From NCBI GenBank assembly GCA_046313675.1, contig JBKBXU010000051.1:1-18153 (forward strand): DNA of 18,153 nt. The letters run 5' to 3'. This stretch comes from JBKBXU01 sp046313675 (lineage in GTDB: Bacteria > Bacteroidota > Bacteroidia > Cytophagales > Cytophagaceae). The notes beneath the pieces are model-generated. The model did not search any database. It had not been told where the DNA came from and worked only from the letters and a program-made list of their open reading frames with translations. Shown in pieces: positions 12,668 to 18,153 of this stretch. Both the position numbers and the translations under genes were made by a program. The first letter of the stretch is position 1, and every line of letters begins with the position of its first letter.

Positions 12668-14251
12668 ATGAAAAATAATATAAAATATACACAAGTAACT
12701 GGTTTTAATAATCTTAAAAAATACTGGAAATCTGATATACTTTCTGGTTTTATGGTTTTTTTGCTTGCTTTGCCATTGAGCCTTGGTGTAGCAAAGGCAA
12801 GCGGGTTTCCTGCTTCTATGGGTGTTTTATCAGCAATGATTGGAGGTTTGATAACTAGCTTTTTCAAGGTTTCTGAGCTTACTATAAAAGGGCCTGCTGC
12901 TGGTTTGATTACAATATGTTCAGGTTCCATTATTGCATTTGGAGGGGGGGAGCAAGGCTGGAAAATTGCTTCTGCTGCTATCATAATCATGGCCTTGATT
13001 CAGGTTGTCTTAGGGATTTTAAGATTCGGATCTTTGACTGAATTTTTACCTTCTTCAGTAATTCATGGAATGCTTGCTGCAATAGGTATTATAATTATTT
13101 CTAAACAAATTCCTGTTCTTTTGGGAGATAATCCAACCATGTATTCAGGAGAAAGTCCAATAGAATTGCTATTGGATATACCTCAATTTATTACCCATGC
13201 TCACTGGCATATTGCAATTGTCGGACTTATCGGACTTTTGATAATGTTCGGATTACCTAAGATAGGATTAGGGATAATCAAAAGAATACCAACTCCTATG
13301 ATTGTACTTCTAATGGCTATTCCTCTTTCTTTTTATTGGCATTTCAAGGATACTGAACCAGCGTATTCTTTGGTGGAAATAGGTGATTTTTGGGGTTCTT
13401 TGTCATTTAATTTTGATTTTTCGCACCTGAGTACCATTGTTTTCTGGAAATATGTGATTATGTTTCTATTGGTCAGCAGTTTTGAGTCTTTATTGACGGT
13501 AAAAGCTGTTGATAAATTTGATCCCTACCAAAGAGAATCAGACGGTAATGGAGATTTAGTAGCTGTCGGAATTGGTAATTTTTTGGCTGGGATTTTGGGT
13601 GCTTTGCCTATGATTTCTGAGGTTGTAAGAAGTTCTGCCAATGTAGAATTTGGAGCTAAAACCAAATGGTCTAATTTTTTTCATGGAGCTTTCCTGCTTG
13701 CTGCAATGCTGCTTATTATACCAGTTATAGAATTAATACCTAATGCTGCTTTGGCAGCTATGTTAATTTTTGCTGGCTATAGATTAGCCTCGCCCAAGCA
13801 ATTTGTTCACATGTATACTATTGGAAAAGACCAATTTATTGTATTTATAATAACTATTATAGTCACGTTGGCAGAAGACTTACTTATAGGTATTGTTTCA
13901 GGAATATTAATAAAATTATTAATTCATCTATATAACGGCTCAGGGTGGAAGGCTTTTTTCAGAGCAAGGTATAAATTTACGGAAAGCCTAAATAGCAAAG
14001 TTATACATGTCCAGGAATCAGCTAATTTTTCAAATATTGTTTGTTATAGGAAAATTTTAAATAACATCCCTAATGACCAACAGATATTCTTTGATCTAAG
14101 ACAGGCTAAAATAATAGATCATTCATTTATGACTTTTATTACAAAATTTAGAGAAGATTATAATAGTAAAGGAGGAAGTTTTGATATTGTGGGCTTAGAA
14201 AATCATAATTCATTGTCTAAGAACCACTTATCAACAAAAAAAATGCGATGA
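12668..14251 (+). CDS. SulP-family anion transporter with C-terminal STAS domain
   Basis: A 527-residue permease of the SulP/SLC26 family, which moves sulfate, bicarbonate or other anions across the inner membrane. The N-terminal signature is 'VFLLALPLSLGVAKASGFP' (about 32-50), followed by 'GPAAGLITI' on the substrate-site half-helix, 'SSVIHGMLAAIGIIIISKQI' and 'LPMISEVVRSSANVEFGAKT' in the second repeat. The STAS domain (about 440-520) includes 'IFFDLRQAKIIDHSFMTFIT' and ends 'HNSLSKNHLST'. Length and domain order are normal. It begins 10 bp after the NuoL-like gene, so the two are almost surely cotranscribed. SulP permeases of this type are often paired with carbonic anhydrases; none is in the window. 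Substrate is therefore unproven, with bicarbonate the leading guess. Confidence 0.92.
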   Translation: MKNNIKYTQVTGFNNLKKYWKSDILSGFMVFLLALPLSLGVAKASGFPASMGVLSAMIGGLITSFFKVSELTIKGPAAGLITICSGSIIAFGGGEQGWKIASAAIIIMALIQVVLGILRFGSLTEFLPSSVIHGMLAAIGIIIISKQIPVLLGDNPTMYSGESPIELLLDIPQFITHAHWHIAIVGLIGLLIMFGLPKIGLGIIKRIPTPMIVLLMAIPLSFYWHFKDTEPAYSLVEIGDFWGSLSFNFDFSHLSTIVFWKYVIMFLLVSSFESLLTVKAVDKFDPYQRESDGNGDLVAVGIGNFLAGILGALPMISEVVRSSANVEFGAKTKWSNFFHGAFLLAAMLLIIPVIELIPNAALAAMLIFAGYRLASPKQFVHMYTIGKDQFIVFIITIIVTLAEDLLIGIVSGILIKLLIHLYNGSGWKAFFRARYKFTESLNSKVIHVQESANFSNIVCYRKILNNIPNDQQIFFDLRQAKIIDHSFMTFITKFREDYNSKGGSFDIVGLENHNSLSKNHLSTKKMR

Positions 14252-14377
14252 AAACTTAGGGGTTATTAAATTCGTGTTGGGGTTATTAATCAACGTCCCC
14301 ATTGACTTTAATCAATGCTTTAAAATATTATAAGAGCTAACTTAGCATTAATTAATTAACATTTAAATTTATTAATT

Positions 14378-14680
14378 ATGAAAAACCTAGCCCAAGAATA
14401 TTTACCAAAAAACGAAAATGATTTGCACAATTGGTTGAAAAACTTTGCATCAAACCTTGAAAGCTTTGGGACGAAATTCGATATTACACCCTCAGAAATT
14501 TCTTCTTTGAATGTGTTAATTAGATCAGTTAAAAAAGATATTCAGAATGGTAAAAGTCAGGAATCTGATAAAATCGAAAAAAAGCAAGATGTTTTAAAAT
14601 TTGTTAACAGGTATGTTGAAAAGATCATTAGCCATCCTCAATATAATGTAGAGCATGGAAAAAATCTTGGAATAATTTAA
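14378..14680 (+). CDS. Small helical protein with FxxW-type N-terminus (paralog 1)
   Basis: A 100-residue, probably soluble helical protein. 'EYLPKNENDLHNWLKNFASN' (7-26) followed by 'DITPSEISSLNVLIRSVKKD' (35-54) resembles the N-terminal module of a group of Bacteroidota proteins of unknown function (pattern: IP-x-x-[DN]-x-x-F/L-x-x-W-x-x-NF...GI-x-x-x-E-x-x-x-L). The C-terminal half is a second helical hairpin rich in K and E. It has no signal peptide or TM segment. The next gene, 10 bp downstream, is a diverged paralog. It opens the operon with the alpha-oxoamine synthase; 126 bp of AT-rich DNA lies upstream. Function unknown; a scaffold or partner role is only a guess. Confidence 0.72.
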   Translation: MKNLAQEYLPKNENDLHNWLKNFASNLESFGTKFDITPSEISSLNVLIRSVKKDIQNGKSQESDKIEKKQDVLKFVNRYVEKIISHPQYNVEHGKNLGII

Positions 14681-14690
14681 AGGACTTTGA

Positions 14691-14996
14691 ATGGATGGAT
14701 TATTTCCCAAAGAGGATTCAACCTTTTACTATTGGATATTAAATTTTTCTAAGGTACTGTTTGAATTTAAGGAGGCGCTCAATATTGGAGATTCTGAGCT
14801 AAATCAAATAAACAATTTGATAAGTCAGGTGACTAGAGATATTAAAAAGAACGAGATGGGAATTGAACAGGAGATGCTTGTTAAATATCATCAAAAAGAA
14901 AGATTAAAAATAATGGTAATAAATGTATTGAATGATAACATCAACCACTCTGAGTTCAGTCAAGAAATCAGGGAAAAATTAAATGTACACCAATAA
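14691..14996 (+). CDS. Small helical protein with FxxW-type N-terminus (paralog 2)
   Basis: A 101-residue protein related to its upstream neighbour. 'LFPKEDSTFYYWILNFSKVL' lines up with the neighbour's 'YLPKNENDLHNWLKNFASNL', and 'NIGDSELNQINNLISQVTRDI' with 'DITPSEISSLNVLIRSVKKDI'. The spacing of W, NF, E and L is kept while overall identity is low, which indicates an old duplication. It is helical throughout and has no membrane segment. The gene lies 10 bp after paralog 1 and adjoins the third small gene. I cannot assign a function. Confidence 0.7.
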   Translation: MDGLFPKEDSTFYYWILNFSKVLFEFKEALNIGDSELNQINNLISQVTRDIKKNEMGIEQEMLVKYHQKERLKIMVINVLNDNINHSEFSQEIREKLNVHQ

Positions 14997-15288
14997 AATC
15001 CTAACAATGAATATTTCCTTAAACGAAGAACTTAAAGAGGTTGAAAATTTAATTAAGGAAATTGCAATATTAGGAGGTAAACATAATATTCCTATCAACA
15101 ATTTTTTCGAAGAAGTACAATTCTTAAATATATATCTGACAGGCTTAAAATTCGAAATAGATATGTGTAGAGGAAATATTAAATTCTCAGAATTAGAAGA
15201 ATTTCGACTTAAAAGAAAAGATATAAGTGAGCTGCTAAACAGACTTAAAGAAAAACTCTTAAAGTTTGAAAAAGGCATCCCAAAGTAA
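14983..15288 (+). CDS. Third small helical protein of the operon
   Basis: A 101-residue helical protein. It has no FxxW motif, so kinship to the two upstream genes is unclear, though its length and helix pattern are alike ('VENLIKEIAILGGKHNIPIN', then 'FFEEVQFLNIYLTGLKFEI', then a basic helix ending in 'KLLKFEKGIPK'). The ATG at 14983 overlaps paralog 2 by 14 nt. The ATG at 15007 would leave a 10-nt gap, the same spacing as between paralogs 1 and 2, and may be the real start (93 residues). An open frame on the opposite strand over the same DNA is a shadow. Function unknown; it is cotranscribed with the synthase 44 bp downstream. Confidence 0.65.
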   Translation: MYTNKILTMNISLNEELKEVENLIKEIAILGGKHNIPINNFFEEVQFLNIYLTGLKFEIDMCRGNIKFSELEEFRLKRKDISELLNRLKEKLLKFEKGIPK

Positions 15289-15332
15289 GCCTATTAAAAT
15301 ACTAAAACTAAAACCTTTTTTAACAAAATACA

Positions 15333-16577
15333 ATGGACTTATTTGCAAAACTCAGCCTGAATCCAGGGCCTTTAGGTAAGCATTCAAAAGTAGCTCATGG
15401 ATATTTCACTTTTCCCAAATTGGAAGGAGAAATAGGGACTAAAATGAAATTTCGGGGTAAAGAAGTATTGCTTTGGAGTTTAAATAATTATTTAGGATTA
15501 GCAAATCATCCGGAAATTAGAAAAGCGGATGCTTTAGGGGCTGAAAGTTTTGGGTTGGCTTATCCAATGGGAGCAAGGATGATGTCTGGAAATTCTGATA
15601 AAATGGAATTATTAGAAAAAGAGCTTTCCGATTTTGTCGGAAAAGAAGAAACAATGTTGATGAATTATGGCTATCAGGGTATTATGTCTATTATTGATGC
15701 TCTATTAAATAGACATGACATAGTTATTTACGATGCTGAATCACATGCATCAATAGTAGACGGGGTAAGACTTCATCAGGGGCAGAGGTTTGTTTATGCA
15801 CATAATGATATAAATGGTCTTGCCAGACAATTAGAAAAAGCAACTAAAATTACCCAAAATAGCAATGGCGCAATATTAGTAATTACTGAAGGTGTATTTG
15901 GAATGGCAGGAGATTTAGGAAAACTAAAGGAAATTGTTGAGCTAAAAAATAAGTTTACATTCAGACTTTTAATAGATGATGCTCATGGATTTGGTGTTAT
16001 GGGGGCAACAGGCGCAGGAACAGCAGAGCATTTAAATATTCAAAATGAGGTAGATATTTACTTTTCAACGTTTGCAAAATCTATGGCAGGTATTGGAGCT
16101 TTTGTTTCCAGCACAAGAAATGTTATAGAATATTTACGATATAATACCCGATCTCAAATATTTGCAAAAACCTTGCCCATGCCTATGACAATAGGTTTGC
16201 TAAAAAGACTTGAGTTATTGAGAAACAATTATTTGTTGAGAACCAATCTATGGCAAATTGTCAACGCATTACAGAGTGGTTTAAAAGAACGAGGTTTTAA
16301 TATTGGAAAAACTGAGTCTCCTGTTACCCCGGTTATTCTTTCCGGAACAGAAGCTGAAGCAGCTCAAATGATAATAGATCTCAGAGAAAATTTTAATATC
16401 TTTTGTTCAATAGTTGTATATCCGGTTGTCCCCAAAGATATCATGATGTTACGAATAATTCCTACAGCAGAACACACGCTTGAAGATGTTAATTATACGA
16501 TTAAAGCCTTTGAAAAAGTATCTAAAAAACTTTTAGAAGGAAAATATTCTAAAACATTAGAAAATATAGGGGCTTAA
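15333..16577 (+). CDS. Alpha-oxoamine synthase (serine palmitoyltransferase / cysteate acyltransferase type)
   Basis: A 414-residue PLP enzyme of the alpha-oxoamine synthase family, which condenses an amino acid with an acyl thioester and releases CO2. Features: 'LWSLNNYLGLANHPEI' (47-62), 'YDAESHASIVDGVRL' with H138 for cofactor stacking, 'LLIDDAHGFGVMG' with D215/D216 and H218, and 'STFAKSMAGIGAF' with K249, the Schiff-base lysine. Length is normal and no key residue is missing. Family members are serine palmitoyltransferase, cysteate acyltransferase (capnine/sulfonolipids), BioF and Kbl. In Bacteroidota a lipid role is most likely, because no biotin or threonine-degradation gene is near and a DUF983 gene follows. 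Substrate choice cannot be read from the sequence by eye. It is in an operon with three small helical proteins. Confidence 0.88.
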   Translation: MDLFAKLSLNPGPLGKHSKVAHGYFTFPKLEGEIGTKMKFRGKEVLLWSLNNYLGLANHPEIRKADALGAESFGLAYPMGARMMSGNSDKMELLEKELSDFVGKEETMLMNYGYQGIMSIIDALLNRHDIVIYDAESHASIVDGVRLHQGQRFVYAHNDINGLARQLEKATKITQNSNGAILVITEGVFGMAGDLGKLKEIVELKNKFTFRLLIDDAHGFGVMGATGAGTAEHLNIQNEVDIYFSTFAKSMAGIGAFVSSTRNVIEYLRYNTRSQIFAKTLPMPMTIGLLKRLELLRNNYLLRTNLWQIVNALQSGLKERGFNIGKTESPVTPVILSGTEAEAAQMIIDLRENFNIFCSIVVYPVVPKDIMMLRIIPTAEHTLEDVNYTIKAFEKVSKKLLEGKYSKTLENIGA

Positions 16578-16597
16578 CAATATTAAGTATTAATTTA

Positions 16598-16990
16598 ATG
16601 GATAATGGATCAAAAAATCAAAATATCATTTCAGGAATATTTCATTTAAATTGCCCTAAATGTCGGAGAGGTAAACTTTTTTTATATTCAAACCCATATA
16701 ATTACCAAAATCTCTCTTTAATGCCGGAAAAGTGTGAGGTTTGTAAACAAAGATTCGAGCCTGAGCCAGGTTTTTATTATGGAGCAATGTATATAAGTTA
16801 CATATTGAATGTGTTTTTATTTCTAATCAACTTCGTTATTTTTGGGTTTTATTTTCCATTGTCCGTTTTTAGTTTTTGCTTTTTATATTCTATTCAGGTA
16901 ATTTCTGTGATGCCAGTAGTTTTTCGTTATGCAAGGGCGATTTATATTTACATTTTTGTGCCATTTGATCCCTCTTATAGCGAAAAATAA
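16598..16990 (+). CDS. DUF983 family membrane protein
   Basis: A 130-residue protein of the DUF983 family (PF06170). The N-terminal part holds two CxxC pairs, 'CPKCRRGKLF' and 'CEVCKQRF', which probably form a small zinc ribbon. It is followed by the family signature 'EPEPGFYYGAMYISYILNV' (about 54-72). Two TM segments follow ('VFLFLINFVIFGFYFPLSVF' and 'YSIQVISVMPVVFRYARAI'). Length and order match the family, whose function is unknown but which is widespread in Bacteroidota and alphaproteobacteria. The gene begins 20 bp after the synthase, so they share a transcript; this supports an envelope or membrane-lipid theme for the operon. Confidence 0.9.
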   Translation: MDNGSKNQNIISGIFHLNCPKCRRGKLFLYSNPYNYQNLSLMPEKCEVCKQRFEPEPGFYYGAMYISYILNVFLFLINFVIFGFYFPLSVFSFCFLYSIQVISVMPVVFRYARAIYIYIFVPFDPSYSEK

Positions 16991-17116
16991 GGTTCCGGTT
17001 TAGTGAAATTATCAGGTAATTAAGGAACGAAGATATTTAATTAAATGAAGTTTGTTTTGAATGATTTATAGCCATTTAAAGAATACAGTTTAGATTTATC
17101 GGCTATATTGGAAAGT

Positions 17117-17427
17117 TTAATCTTTGATAATCCAATTATTGTGAACGAAGTTTTCATCAATAATATCAATCTTTTTAGTATATATGTCATTGACCTGAAT
17201 AACTGTACCTTCAAAAGGCATAACTAATTTACATAAATATTTAGTACCTTCAATTCTGCCAAATACCTGATCTGCCTTTAATGTTTACCTAAAGAATTTA
17301 TTTCTATTTTTTTAATACCCGACATTTCCTTATATGCTAATTCTGTTAAACCAACAGCAGCAATCTCTCCATCGTAGTATACCCACTCATGTTCTTTAGT
17401 GAAATAATAATTATCTGGATAATTCAT
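17117..17427 (-). pseudogene. gcvH: gcvH-like lipoyl carrier gene, frameshifted
   Basis: From the ATG at 17427 the minus strand reads 'MNYPDNYYFTKEHEWVYYDG' and 'EIAAVGLTELAYKEMSGIKK', the N-terminus of glycine cleavage protein H. It stops after 49 codons at 17278. One extra A in GGTAAACATTA (giving 'LGKTLKADQVFG') restores the frame, which continues 'RIEGTKYLCKLVMPFEGTVI' and 'QVNDIYTKKIDIIDENF' to a TAA at 17117. Lys in 'EGTK' aligns with the lipoylated lysine of GcvH. The repaired protein has about 103 residues against roughly 126 for GcvH, being short around the late loop. It lies downstream of ilvE on the same strand with 120 bp between. A sequencing error would make it intact; otherwise it is a decayed, already divergent copy. 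Confidence 0.78.
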
Positions 17428-17547
17428 ACAATAAAATCTATACAAATTTTTATTTTTTTTTACAATAACAAATTATTGCATGTGATGTTTTACCCTATAA
17501 TTATAGGATAGCGGAAATAATCCCTATTATTCTCAACCATTTTTACA

Positions 17548-18153
17548 TCAATTTGGCTGGATCTTGTAGACCCAACCAAACTCATCTTCAACTAACCCTT
17601 TTTTTATACTATCCATTGTATTTAATAGCTCAGATGATATAATTCTTTTATTAATGGGGGGTAAATGTAAATTTTGATCTTCAAAGTCTATTTGTGATAT
17701 ATGGGTAAGATTGGCGGCAGTGCCTGTGCCAAAGGCATCCTCTAATGAACCTTCGTTATACGCATTAAATAATTCCTTTATAGAAATTAAACGTTCCTGT
17801 ACTTTAATTCCTTTTTTCCTGGCAATTTTTAAAATACTATCTCTGGTAATACCGGGAAGTATTGAATTACTTAACGGTGGAGTAATTAGAATACCATTTA
17901 TTATAAACATTAAATTCATAGTTCCAGCTTCTTCTATAAATTGGTGTTGATGAGCATCTGTCCATATAATTTGTTGATATCCTTTCTTCTCCGCCAGATA
18001 AGTGGGAAGGAGGGCTCTTCCATAATTTCCTGAAGTCTTTGCAAATCCAACGCCTCCCTCATCTGCTCTTGAAAACTTAGTTTCTAAACATACTTTGATA
18101 GGGCCTGAAAAATAACTTTGAACAGGTGATGTAATTATAACAAATTTATAGGA
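17548..18153 (-). CDS. ilvE: Branched-chain amino acid aminotransferase, C-terminal part (runs off window)
   Basis: The 3' 201 codons plus stop of a PLP-dependent branched-chain aminotransferase (class IV), which makes or degrades valine, leucine and isoleucine by exchange with glutamate. Translated from the right edge the frame gives 'YFSGPIKVCLETKFSRADEG' and 'GVGFAKTSGNYGRALLPTYL'; the Lys in 'GFAKTSGNY' is at the cofactor-binding position. 'IIWTDAHQHQFIEEAGTMNL', 'LPGITRDSIL', 'EDAFGTGTAAN' and a final 'GLVEDEFGWVYKI' follow, all typical of the family. No frameshift is seen. The N-terminus lies beyond the window, and an internal Met at 17919 is not the start. The gcvH-like remnant follows it, and the DUF983 operon converges on it from the left. 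Confidence 0.93.
   Translation of the reverse strand, partial: SYKFVIITSPVQSYFSGPIKVCLETKFSRADEGGVGFAKTSGNYGRALLPTYLAEKKGYQQIIWTDAHQHQFIEEAGTMNLMFIINGILITPPLSNSILPGITRDSILKIARKKGIKVQERLISIKELFNAYNEGSLEDAFGTGTAANLTHISQIDFEDQNLHLPPINKRIISSELLNTMDSIKKGLVEDEFGWVYKIQPN

Noticed and set aside
12649..12990. Minus-strand open frame of 113 codons
   Set aside because: Antisense to the conserved N-terminal signature of SulP.
14252..14377. Terminator or operator between SulP and the small-gene operon
   Set aside because: Only a 5-bp TGGGG/CCCCA arm pair and a weak ATTGA/TCAAT palindrome without a T-run; too little to call.
14979..15278. Minus-strand open frame of 99 codons
   Set aside because: Antisense to the third small helical gene, which fits the operon direction and spacing; kept as a shadow.

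Overview
The window is AT-rich chromosomal DNA from a member of the Bacteroidota. Evidence: a Bacteroidota-type promoter (TTTG-N17-TATGTTTA) before one gene, few recognisable Shine-Dalgarno sites, GxxExxY and S23/IVP-like four-helix ORFs, RhuM-family genes, DUF983, a candidate Flavo-1-like RNA and a sphingolipid/sulfonolipid-type alpha-oxoamine synthase. No rRNA, tRNA, integrase, transposase or CRISPR array was found, so genus and replicon type are left open.

Region 1 (1-4599, minus strand) is a type I restriction-modification operon. In transcription order it has a half-length specificity subunit (one TRD), a four-helix-bundle protein, hsdM, a frameshifted GxxExxY gene, a RhuM-family protein and a second hsdS that runs off the left edge. 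hsdR is not in the window. The four-helix and GxxExxY genes each sit between inverted repeats that fit the stop-to-start junctions of the operon, so both look like inserted mini-cassettes.

Region 2 (4600-10785) is accessory DNA: two unknown small genes, a DUF3592 membrane protein, a RhuM N-terminal remnant, a RhuM-Fic fusion, and a minus-strand pair (RadC/JAB protein plus a RipA-like membrane protein). Between them lie long non-coding stretches rich in hairpins. The most striking part is a composite repeat. A 69-nt element with terminal GCAGATGC direct repeats occurs three times at exactly equal length (7405, 8934, 10485). Each copy follows an attC-like palindrome with ATAAC/GTTAT or TTAAC/GTTAA arms. 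The three copies bracket the RhuM-Fic gene and the RadC/RipA pair, as cassette boundaries would. Two nearly identical hairpin units stand in tandem before the first copy. A second hairpin, with conserved flanks and a stem that changes by compensating bases, occurs at 5885 and 7326.

Region 3 (10786-14251) holds a small exported or membrane-anchored protein, then a NuoL/Mrp/DabB-like ion-translocating subunit and a SulP anion transporter 10 bp apart. The pair suggests coupled bicarbonate or other anion uptake. The NuoL-like protein seems to lack the usual TM5 glutamate.

Region 4 (14378-16990) is a compact operon of three roughly 100-residue helical proteins (two clearly related), an alpha-oxoamine synthase (serine palmitoyltransferase/cysteate acyltransferase type) and a DUF983 protein. 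Lipid or envelope biosynthesis is the best guess. On the opposite strand at the right edge are the 3' part of a branched-chain aminotransferase gene (ilvE) and, downstream of it, a gcvH-like gene broken by a single-base deletion.
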